In this document: positions 16,610-26,319 of the stretch, piece by piece | Position numbering within the stretch: the first letter of the stretch is position 1 | How the letters are laid out: each line of letters begins with the position of its first letter | Source: Lacrimispora saccharolytica | GTDB taxonomy: Bacteria; Bacillota; Clostridia; Lachnospirales; Lachnospiraceae | Length of the DNA: 61,317 nucleotides | Assembly: GCA_016899975.1 (NCBI GenBank) | Contig: JACJJN010000020.1 | Coordinates: forward strand, 1-61,317 | Direction of reading: 5' to 3' | Notes under the pieces: model-generated | Databases searched by the model: none | The model's input: only the letters and a program-made list of their open reading frames with translations | What the model was told of the DNA's origin: nothing | Program-made: the position numbers and the translations under genes

Positions 16610-18021
16610 TCGAATCGGTGCCGGAGCAGTTCTGGGGGCTGTTTCGTTCGAAAAACCGTTTCATTTATATGGAAGCGCTCCGCAGTGTCAATGAAGAATA
16701 TCAGTACAACAATTATTTCATCAGCCAGGAGGCCGCCCAGCAGGTCATTGAACAGTGCTTCACGGCGCAGCGGCTGAAACTGGAGGAAGAGGAAAATGAG
16801 ACGGATCTGGAGCGGATCCAGCCTCCGGCGGCGCGTACTCTGAACTGGCTGGTACGCGCCGGGTGGCTGAACCGTCTGGAGGATTATATGCAGGGGATCA
16901 CCCATATTGTGATCCCGGATTATGCGGCAGTTTTTCTGGAGGCTTTTGAGCGCCTGTATCAGGAGGAGGACGATGCGGCAGAAGTCTATATCCGCAATGT
17001 CTATGCCTCCGTTTTTTCTTATATCCATGATGCCAGAGAGGATCTGAGCCTCCTGAAAGGCGCCCTTCAGAATACAAAGATCCTGAACAAGAGTCTTCAG
17101 ACGATGCTCCACAATATGAACCGTTTCTTTACGGAACTGTTGTCCGCGGATTCTTATGGGACGCTGCTGGAAGAACATCTCCACGGTTATGTGGAGGAAG
17201 TGGTGCAGAAAAAGTATCATATCTTGAAAACTTCCGATAATTTTTACCTGTATAAAAATGATATTCAGAAATGGCTGAAGGAAATCCTGGAAAAGACAGC
17301 CCGCCGGGCACAGGAACTGGAGCCGGAGGAGCCGGCAGGGGAATTCGGCGAAGAAACAGCAAAGACAGAGGGAAAACATGAGGAAGACATCCGTCGTCTG
17401 CTGGAAAAATGCCGTCGGGAACGGGAACTGGCCCAGGAGATCAGCCGGGCGTTCGACGATATTGAGCGGAGGATCTTCCTGATGGACCGGGAGCATTCCC
17501 GTTACGTACGGACGACGGTCATGCGGCTGAATTATCTGATCAACGAAGACCGGGATACGAAAGGGCAGATCATTCGTTTCCTGAACAGTATTTCAGACCG
17601 GCCGGAACTTCAGTCCGAGGCGCTGCAGGAAGCGGCGCAGGCGATGCATTTTACCGGCATGGAAGTGATGAACCGGGAACGTTTTTACCGGAAGAGAAAA
17701 GGAAGAGCTGCGTTTCAGGCTGCGGAGCGGGAAGATGAGGTTCAGCCGGAACTGACCAGGGAAGAGATCCTCCGGATGAACCAGACCCACAACCGATACA
17801 GCCGCCGGCAGATCGAGGAATTTCTCGACAGCCACAGTCCGGAAGGGATCTTTGTCACGGAACAGGAAACCGTCCGGGATTTTGAAACCTTTGAAAAGCT
17901 GATCCTTGCCTATGACTATGCCCTGCGCAGAGGAAGCAGATACCGCGTCACCGCGCTGGAAGAGACCATTGACAACGGTCAGTACCGGTATCCGAAGCTG
18001 AAATTTGAGCGGCGTTCGTGA
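16600..18021 (+). CDS. jetA: Wadjet system protein JetA (MukF/kleisin-like)
   Basis: A 473-residue, mostly helical acidic protein opening with ESVPEQFWGLFRSKNRFIYMEAL. It has an N-terminal winged-helix-like part, a helical middle and a C-terminal part rich in charged residues. I recognise it as the JetA family of Clostridia (DUF5716-type) from this opening and from the three genes that follow. In characterised Wadjet complexes JetA is the kleisin that bridges the SMC-like JetC heads. GGAGG lies at the expected distance before the ATG; a second ATG follows two codons later. It overlaps the dipeptidase gene by 10 bases. It does not look like the DUF3375-type JetA of type I, so a type II or III system is my guess. 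Confidence 0.8.
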   Translation: MPMIESVPEQFWGLFRSKNRFIYMEALRSVNEEYQYNNYFISQEAAQQVIEQCFTAQRLKLEEEENETDLERIQPPAARTLNWLVRAGWLNRLEDYMQGITHIVIPDYAAVFLEAFERLYQEEDDAAEVYIRNVYASVFSYIHDAREDLSLLKGALQNTKILNKSLQTMLHNMNRFFTELLSADSYGTLLEEHLHGYVEEVVQKKYHILKTSDNFYLYKNDIQKWLKEILEKTARRAQELEPEEPAGEFGEETAKTEGKHEEDIRRLLEKCRRERELAQEISRAFDDIERRIFLMDREHSRYVRTTVMRLNYLINEDRDTKGQIIRFLNSISDRPELQSEALQEAAQAMHFTGMEVMNRERFYRKRKGRAAFQAAEREDEVQPELTREEILRMNQTHNRYSRRQIEEFLDSHSPEGIFVTEQETVRDFETFEKLILAYDYALRRGSRYRVTALEETIDNGQYRYPKLKFERRS

Positions 18022-18041
18022 GAGAGGAAAAAGTAACCGTT

Positions 18042-18071
18042 CGTAACAGTTCAGCTGGCTGAGCTGTTGCG
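18042..18071. repeat. dispersed palindrome, family 2 (symmetrical form)
   Basis: CGTAACAGTTCAGC / GCTGAGCTGTTGCG, a near-perfect palindrome between jetA and jetB. No T-run follows, so it is not a classical terminator. Related sequences occur at 26194, 27204, 28522, 35011 and 46349. Confidence 0.65.
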
Positions 18072-18107
18072 GAAAAACGAAAAGAAAGTGAGAACGGATA
18101 ACATAGC

Positions 18108-18728
18108 ATGATACCTTATACCGATGAAATGGAAGCACAGGAAAGGGAAGATCTGCAGAGAGCCATCCGGCTTCTGATGAACCAGACCTATGTGCTGGAA
18201 CGGAAATACGACAGAAAAAGTAAAAGAATGCAGCTGAATCACGAGTTTCGTGTCTGTGACCAGCACCTGGAATTTCTGAAAGAATACTTTGCGCTGGCGG
18301 GATTTACGGTGCGGGAGGAGCTGACGGACGGGATCATCTGGCTGCTGCCGGAGGAAGGACAGGCAGGTCCGAGGCTTTCCGAGTATACAACGAAATTTCT
18401 GCTGATGCTGAAAGTGATTTATGATGAACAGATGGCGTCGGCGTCCACCAGCAGTTATGTGGTGACCACACGGGCGCAGGTCCAGGAGAAGATGGACAGT
18501 TTTAAGCTGCTCAGCCGACAGCCGCCGGCAGCGGAGGTGCGCAGCACTGTCCGCATTCTGAAGAAATATCAGATGATCGATTTTATTGACAGCGGAGAAG
18601 AACTGGAACCTGACGCCAGATTTCTGATCTACCCCACCATCAATATGCTTCTGATGGGAGAAGAGATCCAGAGAGTGGCGAAGGCATACGCAAATGAGGA
18701 AGGAGAGGACGATGACAGCACCATATGA
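18108..18728 (+). CDS. jetB: Wadjet system protein JetB (DUF4194, MukE-like)
   Basis: A 206-residue protein of the DUF4194 family, recognised from its position, its size and motifs such as RAIRLLMNQTYVLERKYDR and FLEFLKEYFALAGF-like segments followed by the winged-helix stretch YVVTTRAQVQEKMDSFKLL. JetB corresponds to the MukE-like subunit that binds the kleisin. The last 17 bases overlap the start of jetC, which implies tight co-translation. The gap to jetA (86 bases) holds a palindromic repeat. Confidence 0.85.
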   Translation: MIPYTDEMEAQEREDLQRAIRLLMNQTYVLERKYDRKSKRMQLNHEFRVCDQHLEFLKEYFALAGFTVREELTDGIIWLLPEEGQAGPRLSEYTTKFLLMLKVIYDEQMASASTSSYVVTTRAQVQEKMDSFKLLSRQPPAAEVRSTVRILKKYQMIDFIDSGEELEPDARFLIYPTINMLLMGEEIQRVAKAYANEEGEDDDSTI

Positions 18729-21700
18729 AGCACTGAACCGTCTGTGCCTGAACAACTGGCATTATATTGACCGGAAAATCCTGAAATTCCACAAGGAGAT
18801 GAATTTTTTTACCGGACATTCCGGCAGCGGAAAATCCACAGTCATCGACGCCCTTCAGATCCTTCTGTACGCCAATACCGACGGCCGCGGATTCTTCAAC
18901 AAAGCGGCCACTGACGAATCGGACCGTACCCTGATGGAATATCTGCGGGGAATGGTCAGTGTGGACGACAACAATTCCTATACATATCTGAGAAATGAAG
19001 ATTTTTCTTCAACCATCGTCATGGAGCTGGAGCGAACCGATACCCGGGAGCGCCAGTGTATCGGCGTGGCTTTTGACGTCTCCTGCGGAACCAACAATTA
19101 CAGCAAGATTTTCTTCTGGCATAAGGGTTCTCTTCCGGCGCATGGCTACCGGACGCCGAAACGTGCTATGACCATCGATGAGATCCGCACAGATATCCGG
19201 AGTACGATGAACCCGGAAGATTATTATTTTGAGACGACCAACGAGCGGTTCCGGGCAAAAATGTACAGCGATTATCTGGGCGGGCTGAATCCGGAGCGCT
19301 TTCCCCGGCTGTTCAAACGTGCGATTCCATTTCGTATGAACATGAAGCTTTCGGAATTTGTGCGGGAATATATCTGCATGGAACAGGAGATCCATATTGA
19401 AGATATGCAGGAAAGCGTGACTCAGTATGGAAGGCTTTGCCGGCGGATCCGGGATATCCAGGCGGAAGTGGAGGAACTGACGAAAATCCGCGGCGCTTTC
19501 GACGGCTATCAGGAAAAGGAAAGAGAAGTGACCCGGCTGAGGTATTTCCAGAGCGCTCTGGAGGTATTGGAGCTGAAAGAACTGGAAACATCTGTCCGGA
19601 TACAGGTGAAAAACCACCAGGAAGATGTGAAAAAACAGGAGCTGAATCAGAAAGAACTGGAAAAGACCATCGGGAAACTGGAGGAAGAGAAGGAAAAGCT
19701 GATCGGAAAGATCAATGCCTCCGGTTATGAGGAGCTCCTTGCCTCGCTGAAGAACCTGTATGAACTACAGAGCAGTTACGGGGAAGGCGTGAAAAACTGG
19801 CAGGATACGGTGCGCCGCCTGAAAGAATGGGAAGAGCAGGAGATCACGCCAAATCCGGTGCTGTGGAAGATTGAAAGCTTCGAAAAGGGAACGATTCCGG
19901 AGGAAGAACTGAAAAAACTCCGGGAGGAATTTGACAGCATCCAGAAGGATGTCCGCCGGCAGAAGTCCGAGGCGGAGTCGGAAATCCGAAGGATCCGCAG
20001 AGAAAAAAAGGAAGCGGAAGATACCTTAAAAGAACTTCGCCAGGGAAGCGCCGCTTATCCGAAAGAACTGGAGGAAGCCCGCAGTATCCTGCGCAGGGAG
20101 CTGCAGAAAAAAGCCGGCCATCCGGTGCCGGTGGAAATCCTTGCCGATCTGCTGGAGGTGCGGGACGATGCGTGGCGAAATGCGGTGGAAGGCTATATGG
20201 CGGGAAATAAGCTGTTGCTGGTGGTGCCGCCGGGATATGCGAAGGATGCGTTGGAAATTTACCGGGGCATGGACAAAAAGAAATATTTCAAAGTGGCAGT
20301 CCTGGATACGGAGAAAGTGTCAGAAAAGCGCTGGGAAGTACGTCCCCGGGCATTGTCGGAGGAAATCGAGACAAAAAATGAATCTGTGCGGGCATATGTG
20401 GACTTTCTCATGGGCCGTGTGATCAAATGTGAGACGATCGACGAACTGCGGGAGCAGAATGTGGGAATCACAAGAACCTGCGAGCTGTACAGCGGATTCA
20501 AATTCCAGCATATCGATCCGAAGCATTACACCCGGTTTGCTTATATCGGTGAGATGAGCCGCCGCCAGAGGATCCGCCTTCTGGAGGAACAGATCCGGGA
20601 ACTGGAGGAAGAACTGGAACCGCTGCTGGAAGTATGTACTTCCGCCGACCAGATTCTGGGGCTTGAGATGCTTCCGCTGGAACCGTCCGTCTATCTGGGA
20701 TGGATGGAGCAGAAAAAGAAACTTGCTCAGACCGGACGGGAGATCGATGCGCTCACCCGAAAGATTGAAGAGCTGCAGAAACGGGATGTGGACGCCTGGA
20801 AGAAACAGAAAGATCAGCTGCAGAAGCGGGTGGAGGAACTGCGCAGCCAGCGGGATGAGATCCAGAAAGCAGTGTTCCGTACACAGGCGAAGATCAATCA
20901 GGGAATCGCCCAGGAACAGGATTACGCCCGCCAGCTTGTGGAGAAGCAGAAGGAACTGCCGGAGGATGAAACACTCGCTGCGGAGTTCCGGGAATATATG
21001 GAGAAGAAAGCAGGTCAGGCAAGAGGAGGAAAAGGCGCCGTAAATTACACCAACCTGAGAAAATCTTTCCAGGGGCGCCACACAGAAGCCCAGGGAAGGG
21101 CGCAGGAAGCGCTTTCCAGGCTGCGGCAGGAGCGTGTGGCGTATCTGACCCACCGCCCAAATCGGGCGTTTGACTCGGAACGCCTGGACAACAACCAGTT
21201 TGATGAACTTCTGGAGAAGCTGCAGTACAAAGACCTGGACGAATTGTCTCAGCGTGCGGCGAAACAGGCAAGGGGAGCTGTGGAAATCTTTAAGAATGAT
21301 TTTATCTATAAAATCCGAAGCGCGATCAAGGAAGCGATCGAGCAGAAGAATGAACTGAACCGTATCATCGGGCAGAATGATTTTGGAAAAGACCGATACC
21401 GTTTTGTCGTGGAGAAGAATAAGGGAGAGGACGGCAAATTCTATCCGGTCTTCATGGATGACAATCTGGAAATCTCTCCGTCCGCGCTGAGCAATCATCT
21501 GGCAAACCAGATGGATCTGTTTACGATGAACCATGAGGAACAGTACGGCGAGCTGATCTCCGAGCTTCTGGAGATTTTCCTTCCGCCGGAGAACGCGACG
21601 GCGGCAGAGCTGGAAGAGGCAAAGCAGAACATGAAGAAATACGCGGATTACCGGACGTATCTGAGTTTTGATATGGAACAGATGGTGCGGGGAGAGACTG

Positions 21701-22101
21701 GGGAAGTCATGTATCTGAAACTGGATCGAATGCTTCGGAAAAATTCCGGAGGAGAGGGACAGAACCCGCTGTATGTGGCTCTGTTGGCAAGTTTTGTGCA
21801 GGCTTACCGTATCAATCTGTCTCCCAGGCTGCAGCTGTCTCCCGCGATCCACCTGGTGATCCTCGACGAGGCTTTCTCAAAAATGGACGCGGAGAAGGTG
21901 GCTTCCTGCATTTCGCTGATGCGCCAGTTCGGTTTCCAGGCGATCATCAGTTCCACCAATGACAAGATCCAGAGTTATCTGGACAGCGTGGATAAGACCT
22001 TCCTGTTCGCGAACCCCAATAAGCGTCACATTTCCATTCAGGAATTTGAAAAGCTGGAATTCGAGGAACTGCGGACAGATCTGGAAGAATCAGAGGATTG
22101 A
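18712..22101 (+). CDS. jetC: Wadjet system SMC-like ATPase JetC (MukB-like)
   Basis: A 1,129-residue SMC-type ATPase. The Walker A motif GHSGSGKST is at residues 35-43. Long coiled coils (about 230-430 and 590-850) flank a hinge-like region near 450-590 that starts GHPVPVEILADLLEVRDDAW. The ABC signature RKNSGGEGQNP and Walker B IHLVILDEAFSKMD are near the C-terminus. All ATPase motifs are intact. In known Wadjet complexes this motor extrudes DNA loops and detects small circular DNA. The ATG at 18712 follows AGGAGAGG; an upstream in-frame ATG at 18694 lies inside jetB and has a poorer site. Confidence 0.92.
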   Translation: MTAPYEALNRLCLNNWHYIDRKILKFHKEMNFFTGHSGSGKSTVIDALQILLYANTDGRGFFNKAATDESDRTLMEYLRGMVSVDDNNSYTYLRNEDFSSTIVMELERTDTRERQCIGVAFDVSCGTNNYSKIFFWHKGSLPAHGYRTPKRAMTIDEIRTDIRSTMNPEDYYFETTNERFRAKMYSDYLGGLNPERFPRLFKRAIPFRMNMKLSEFVREYICMEQEIHIEDMQESVTQYGRLCRRIRDIQAEVEELTKIRGAFDGYQEKEREVTRLRYFQSALEVLELKELETSVRIQVKNHQEDVKKQELNQKELEKTIGKLEEEKEKLIGKINASGYEELLASLKNLYELQSSYGEGVKNWQDTVRRLKEWEEQEITPNPVLWKIESFEKGTIPEEELKKLREEFDSIQKDVRRQKSEAESEIRRIRREKKEAEDTLKELRQGSAAYPKELEEARSILRRELQKKAGHPVPVEILADLLEVRDDAWRNAVEGYMAGNKLLLVVPPGYAKDALEIYRGMDKKKYFKVAVLDTEKVSEKRWEVRPRALSEEIETKNESVRAYVDFLMGRVIKCETIDELREQNVGITRTCELYSGFKFQHIDPKHYTRFAYIGEMSRRQRIRLLEEQIRELEEELEPLLEVCTSADQILGLEMLPLEPSVYLGWMEQKKKLAQTGREIDALTRKIEELQKRDVDAWKKQKDQLQKRVEELRSQRDEIQKAVFRTQAKINQGIAQEQDYARQLVEKQKELPEDETLAAEFREYMEKKAGQARGGKGAVNYTNLRKSFQGRHTEAQGRAQEALSRLRQERVAYLTHRPNRAFDSERLDNNQFDELLEKLQYKDLDELSQRAAKQARGAVEIFKNDFIYKIRSAIKEAIEQKNELNRIIGQNDFGKDRYRFVVEKNKGEDGKFYPVFMDDNLEISPSALSNHLANQMDLFTMNHEEQYGELISELLEIFLPPENATAAELEEAKQNMKKYADYRTYLSFDMEQMVRGETGEVMYLKLDRMLRKNSGGEGQNPLYVALLASFVQAYRINLSPRLQLSPAIHLVILDEAFSKMDAEKVASCISLMRQFGFQAIISSTNDKIQSYLDSVDKTFLFANPNKRHISIQEFEKLEFEELRTDLEESED

Positions 22102-22189
22102 TCCGATTTCTTGAGGGAAATCTCGCGGAACAGAATACGCGAACGTACTCTGGCGGCGGAGAAGCAGAAAGAAAAAGAGGGAACGGCAG

Positions 22190-23497
22190 ATGGCAGGGAA
22201 GAAGAAAGCGGGAGAGCGGCAAAAGAAGACTCTTGTGGAAGTGATCGTTGAAAAGAATGACAGAAGCGCAAAAGGCCAGTGGGGGCTTCTGAAAGGAAAC
22301 AAGACCATCAAGGAGATTGCCGACCTGTCCCGTCAGGTCGGTGTACAGGAGCTGATCAGCCAGGCGAAAGAGCTGGAGGCGAGAGGGCTTGTGACGGTCC
22401 ACTGGGGAGACGGGAAGAGTGTGATCCGGGAGAAGGGAATCACTTATTCCATGGATCAGATGGATGAGTTTTACCGGCTGGCAGGCAGGGAACATCCGAA
22501 ATACCAGCTCTGGAAAAGAAAACAGGAAATGGAGCAGATGGTGGAACGGGAGTTGAAGCACTGCCGGAAGGGATGGATCCGCCGATATTACGAAAGCCTG
22601 CTCGCCCAGGTGCAGGACGCAGTGGAAAAATCACTGCCGAAACAAGTCTGCGAAGAGTATTTTGCTTGCCTGCGGATGCTGGATGTTCTGGAGGAACCTG
22701 TGTATAAAAGAATTTTCAGCGCTGCCTGTCTGGAGGATTCGAAAGCCTTTGAGAACAAGTATGAGGACTGGCTGGTATCTGCCGCAAGGGAATTCTGCGA
22801 GACGGCTGACGATGGGATGGAGGATACGCAGGTTCTGGAACAGATCGGATTGAAGGAATACGCATCGCAGATGTATCTCAAAGGTCCGCTGGCTCTGGAA
22901 CTCCATGGAGAGAACCTGCACGTGGAAAACTATCGTTACGGGGTTGTTCTGAATACACAGACCATGCGGGAAGTGCGGATCCTTCCGGATCAGTCTTTTC
23001 AGAACATTGTCACGATTGAAAACAAGGCAAATTTTGAGACTGCCTCTTTTCGGGAGGATACGTTGTATCTTTTCGTCCATGGATTTCCCGGACCGGAAGA
23101 ACGCCGGTTTCTGATCCGTCTGAGAGAAGCGCTGGAAAATGAGAAAAAAGCGGAAAATCATCCTGGGAAAATACAGTATTATCACAGCAGTGATCTGGAT
23201 TACGGCGGAATCCGTATTTTTCGGTATCTTCGGGAAAGAATATTCCCAGAAGTACAGCCATATCGGATGGACAAAGAAACGTATGAACATTACCGGAAGC
23301 TGGGCTATGGGTACGATCTTCCGGAAAGTATCGTGAAAAAACTGGAACGGATAGAGGAACCGCTGCTGGAAGAGCTGATCGAATGTCTGCGGAGGGAAAA
23401 GAAAGGGATCGAGCAGGAATGTTTTCTGACGGAGCCTTTGCTGAAAGCGCAGATGGCGGACGTATCAGGGAGAGCGGGAAAACAGGCTGGATCATGA
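22190..23497 (+). CDS. jetD: Wadjet nuclease JetD (DUF2220/Toprim-like)
   Basis: A 435-residue protein. An N-terminal DNA-binding-like part carries a winged helix (IKEIADLSRQVGVQELISQA). The C-terminal Toprim domain shows the metal-binding Glu in NIVTIENKANF and the Asp pair in SDLDYGGIRIFRYL, the pattern shared with topoisomerase VI subunit A. In characterised systems JetD cleaves circular plasmid DNA after loop extrusion stalls. Catalytic residues are intact, so the system is probably active. It starts 88 bases after jetC and has its own weak purine-rich site (AAAAAGAGGGAACGGCAG). Confidence 0.88.
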   Translation: MAGKKKAGERQKKTLVEVIVEKNDRSAKGQWGLLKGNKTIKEIADLSRQVGVQELISQAKELEARGLVTVHWGDGKSVIREKGITYSMDQMDEFYRLAGREHPKYQLWKRKQEMEQMVERELKHCRKGWIRRYYESLLAQVQDAVEKSLPKQVCEEYFACLRMLDVLEEPVYKRIFSAACLEDSKAFENKYEDWLVSAAREFCETADDGMEDTQVLEQIGLKEYASQMYLKGPLALELHGENLHVENYRYGVVLNTQTMREVRILPDQSFQNIVTIENKANFETASFREDTLYLFVHGFPGPEERRFLIRLREALENEKKAENHPGKIQYYHSSDLDYGGIRIFRYLRERIFPEVQPYRMDKETYEHYRKLGYGYDLPESIVKKLERIEEPLLEELIECLRREKKGIEQECFLTEPLLKAQMADVSGRAGKQAGS

Positions 23498-23533
23498 GCG
23501 GGATACCTGCAAATGGAGAAGGAGGAAAAACGG

Positions 23534-25027
23534 ATGCTGGAGAAAATAGATCTCACAAAGAAAATGGAGAAAGAAGAGTATGAGAAACGGATGAAACGGC
23601 TGGAACCGGAGCTGGGAAGGCTTCAGCGGGAATGCCGGGAGCGGAAGATTCCGGTGATGATCGTTTTTGAAGGATATGGCGCCTCCGGAAAAGGCGCGCA
23701 GATCGGCGCGCTGATCCACGCGCTGGATCCACGGGGCTTTACCGTTTATCCGGTCAACAATGAGACGGAGGAAGAACGGCTGCATCCTTATCTGTGGCGT
23801 TTCTGGACGAAGCTTCCGGAAGCGGGAAGGATCGCTCTGTATGACAGCAGCTGGTACAGGAGAGTGCTCAACGACCGTTTTGACCAGAAAACCGGAGAGG
23901 CGAAGGTGCTGGAAGCCTTTGATTCCATTCTGGCTTTTGAGCGCCAGTTGACGGACGGGGGAATCGTGCTGATCAAATTCTTCCTGGACATCGATAAGAA
24001 GGAACAGAAAAAGCGGTTCAAAAAGCTTCTGGAATCGGAGGATACCGCATGGAGAGTCAGCCGTCAGGATCTGAAACGGAATGAGGAGTTTGAACGTTAT
24101 CAGAAGATGAATGAAGAGATGATCCTTCGGACTGATACGGATTATGCACCCTGGAATATCATCGAGGCAGTGGACCGCAGGTATGCAACGGTAAAAATCT
24201 ACACGCTTGTGGCGGAGGCATTGTCCGGAGCAATCCAAAAAGCCGCTGCTCCGGCGGAGCCGCAGCAGCCTGCTCCGCTTCACACGCCGACGGATGCGGA
24301 GCTTCAGGAATCCACTCTTTCAAAAGTGGACCTATCCTTGTCCATGGAGAAAGAAGAATATAAAAAGAAACTGAAAAAACTTCAGGAGCGGATTGAAGAG
24401 CTTCACGGCAAACTGTACCGCAAACGAATCCCGGTGGTGTTTGGCTTTGAGGGATGGGACGCCGGAGGAAAAGGGGGCGCCATCAAACGTCTGACCGAAA
24501 GAATGGATCCGCGGGGTTATGTGGTAAATCCCACCGCGTCCCCCAACGATATCGAACGGGCGCACCATTATCTGTGGAGATTCTGGCGGGCAATGCCGAA
24601 AGCCGGGCATATCGCAATCTTCGACCGTACCTGGTACGGCCGCGTGATGGTGGAGCGGATCGAAGGGTTCTGTACGGCACAGGAATGGCAGCGTGCCTAC
24701 CGGGAGATCAATGAGATGGAACGGGATCTCGCCAGAGATGGCGCCGTGGTGCTGAAATTCTGGATGCAGATCGACAAGGAGGAACAGGCACGGCGATTCA
24801 AAGCGCGCCAGGAAAATCCCGACAAACAGTGGAAGATTACGGACGAAGACTGGAGGAACAGGGAAAAGTGGGATCAGTACGAGGAAGCGGTCAATGAAAT
24901 GCTGATCCGCACGTCCACGTCCTATGCGCCGTGGATCATTGTGGAGGGCAACTGCAAATATTATGCCCGGATCAAGGTGCTGGAGACCGTTGTGGACGCA
25001 CTGGAAAAACGACTGAAAGAGGATTGA
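23534..25027 (+). CDS. pap: double-domain polyphosphate kinase 2 family protein (polyphosphate:AMP phosphotransferase type)
   Basis: A 497-residue protein made of two tandem PPK2 domains (about 1-240 and 265-497). Domain 1 has the P-loop FEGYGASGKGAQ and a Walker-B-like DSSWYRRV. Domain 2 has FEGWDAGGKGGAIKRL and the canonical FDRTWYGRV. Two-domain PPK2 proteins (class II) typically phosphorylate AMP to ADP with polyphosphate, and in those studied the C-terminal domain is the active one, which agrees with the more canonical motifs here. AAGGAGG lies 8 bases before the ATG at 23534; the ATG at 23513 has no such site. It starts 36 bases after jetD and may be on the Wadjet transcript. Confidence 0.85.
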   Translation: MLEKIDLTKKMEKEEYEKRMKRLEPELGRLQRECRERKIPVMIVFEGYGASGKGAQIGALIHALDPRGFTVYPVNNETEEERLHPYLWRFWTKLPEAGRIALYDSSWYRRVLNDRFDQKTGEAKVLEAFDSILAFERQLTDGGIVLIKFFLDIDKKEQKKRFKKLLESEDTAWRVSRQDLKRNEEFERYQKMNEEMILRTDTDYAPWNIIEAVDRRYATVKIYTLVAEALSGAIQKAAAPAEPQQPAPLHTPTDAELQESTLSKVDLSLSMEKEEYKKKLKKLQERIEELHGKLYRKRIPVVFGFEGWDAGGKGGAIKRLTERMDPRGYVVNPTASPNDIERAHHYLWRFWRAMPKAGHIAIFDRTWYGRVMVERIEGFCTAQEWQRAYREINEMERDLARDGAVVLKFWMQIDKEEQARRFKARQENPDKQWKITDEDWRNREKWDQYEEAVNEMLIRTSTSYAPWIIVEGNCKYYARIKVLETVVDALEKRLKED

Positions 25028-25028
25028 G

Positions 25029-26174
25029 ATGGAAATTACAATACCGCATTATTATAAACGATTCCGCTGTATCGCTTCGGAATGCCCGGACACCTGCTGT
25101 GCCGGCTGGGCGATCATGATCGACGATAAGACCCTGAAGAAGTATAAAAAGATCCGAGGCACGTTCGGCAGGACAGTACGTGCCTCCATCAACTGGAAGG
25201 AGAAATCTTTCCGGCAGCGGAAAGGCCGGTGTGCATTTCTCAACAAGGAAAACCTCTGCGAGCTTTATCTGGAGGGAGGCAGCGATTACTTTTGCAGGAC
25301 CTGCCGCAGATATCCGAGGCATATCGAGGAATTTGAGGACTGCCGGGAAATTTCCCTGTCTTTGTCCTGTATGGCTGCGGCGCGGATCATTCTCGGCAGC
25401 AGGGAAAAGGTACGTTTCCTTCGCAGGGAGATTCCTGTGCGGAGGGAGGAGGACTATAAAGATTTCGACTATTTCCTGTTCACCAATCTGCTGGATGTGC
25501 GGGAAGCGGTGTTTGAAATTCTTCAGAACCGTACCATGGACGCCGGAACAAGGAGTTGTATGGCACTGGCGCTGGTTCATGATTTTCAGGGAAGGATCCA
25601 GGGGCAGCGGCTTGGCGAGACGCAGGAACTGCTGGAACGATACCGGAAACCGGAGGCTGCAGACTGGTTTCGTAAAGATATGGAACAGTATCGGGATGGG
25701 AGCCAGAGAGATACTGCCTTTCGGATGTTCCGGATCCTGAAAAGGATGGAAGTATTGCAGGAAAACTGGCCGGAAGAATTGTGGCAGGCACGCCGGATGC
25801 TCTACAGCCGGAGCGGGGAAGAATATCAGGCGATGAGAGAAGCATGGAAGGAAAGCTGCCGAAACAGCGGGGTGGATCTGGAAAATCTGCGGGAGCAGCT
25901 GATGGTTTATTATACATATACCTACTTTGCAGGAGCAGTCTATGACGGACAGGCATATGGAAAGATCAAAATGGCTTCCGCTGCCGCACGGCTGACGGAA
26001 GAACTTGCCATGGCGCGCTGGAAGGCGCAGCAAGAGACTCTGACGCAGGAGGATTTTCTATGGACGGCACATCGGCTGTCCAAAGAAATCGAACATTCGG
26101 ATCCCAACCTCATCGCCCTGGAGCGCCAGCTGGTTCCGTTCGGCCTGACAGAATTTTTCCGTCTGATGGCATAA
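25029..26174 (+). CDS. fliB: FliB-type lysine N-methylase family protein
   Basis: A 381-residue protein of the flagellin lysine-N-methylase family. It opens with the characteristic PHYYKRFRCIASECPDTCC and continues with GWAI, then a second Cys group (NKENLCELYLE, FCRTCRRYPRH). These cysteines suggest a bound metal or Fe-S cluster. FliB methylates flagellin lysines in Salmonella, but no flagellar gene lies in this window, and the family is widespread in non-motile clostridia, so the substrate here is unknown. It begins one base after the PPK2 stop codon, so the two genes are co-translated. Confidence 0.8.
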   Translation: MEITIPHYYKRFRCIASECPDTCCAGWAIMIDDKTLKKYKKIRGTFGRTVRASINWKEKSFRQRKGRCAFLNKENLCELYLEGGSDYFCRTCRRYPRHIEEFEDCREISLSLSCMAAARIILGSREKVRFLRREIPVRREEDYKDFDYFLFTNLLDVREAVFEILQNRTMDAGTRSCMALALVHDFQGRIQGQRLGETQELLERYRKPEAADWFRKDMEQYRDGSQRDTAFRMFRILKRMEVLQENWPEELWQARRMLYSRSGEEYQAMREAWKESCRNSGVDLENLREQLMVYYTYTYFAGAVYDGQAYGKIKMASAAARLTEELAMARWKAQQETLTQEDFLWTAHRLSKEIEHSDPNLIALERQLVPFGLTEFFRLMA

Positions 26175-26193
26175 AGCCATTCCAGAGTCTCTG

Positions 26194-26227
26194 CGGTAAA
26201 TAGGCAGACCTGGGCTGAACTATTACG
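26194..26227. repeat. dispersed repeat, family 2
   Basis: Contains GCGGTAAAT...GCAGACC and then GGGCTGAACTATTACG, matching the 28522, 35011 and 46349 copies. It lies directly downstream of the fliB-type gene. Confidence 0.55.
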
Positions 26228-26319
26228 CTGTCAGTTCAAAAAATTTCCGGTAATACTTTTGATTTTCTGCAAAAAGTGGTATGATATAGTTAGTATAAAC
26301 TTTTAGAGAAGACATCCCG

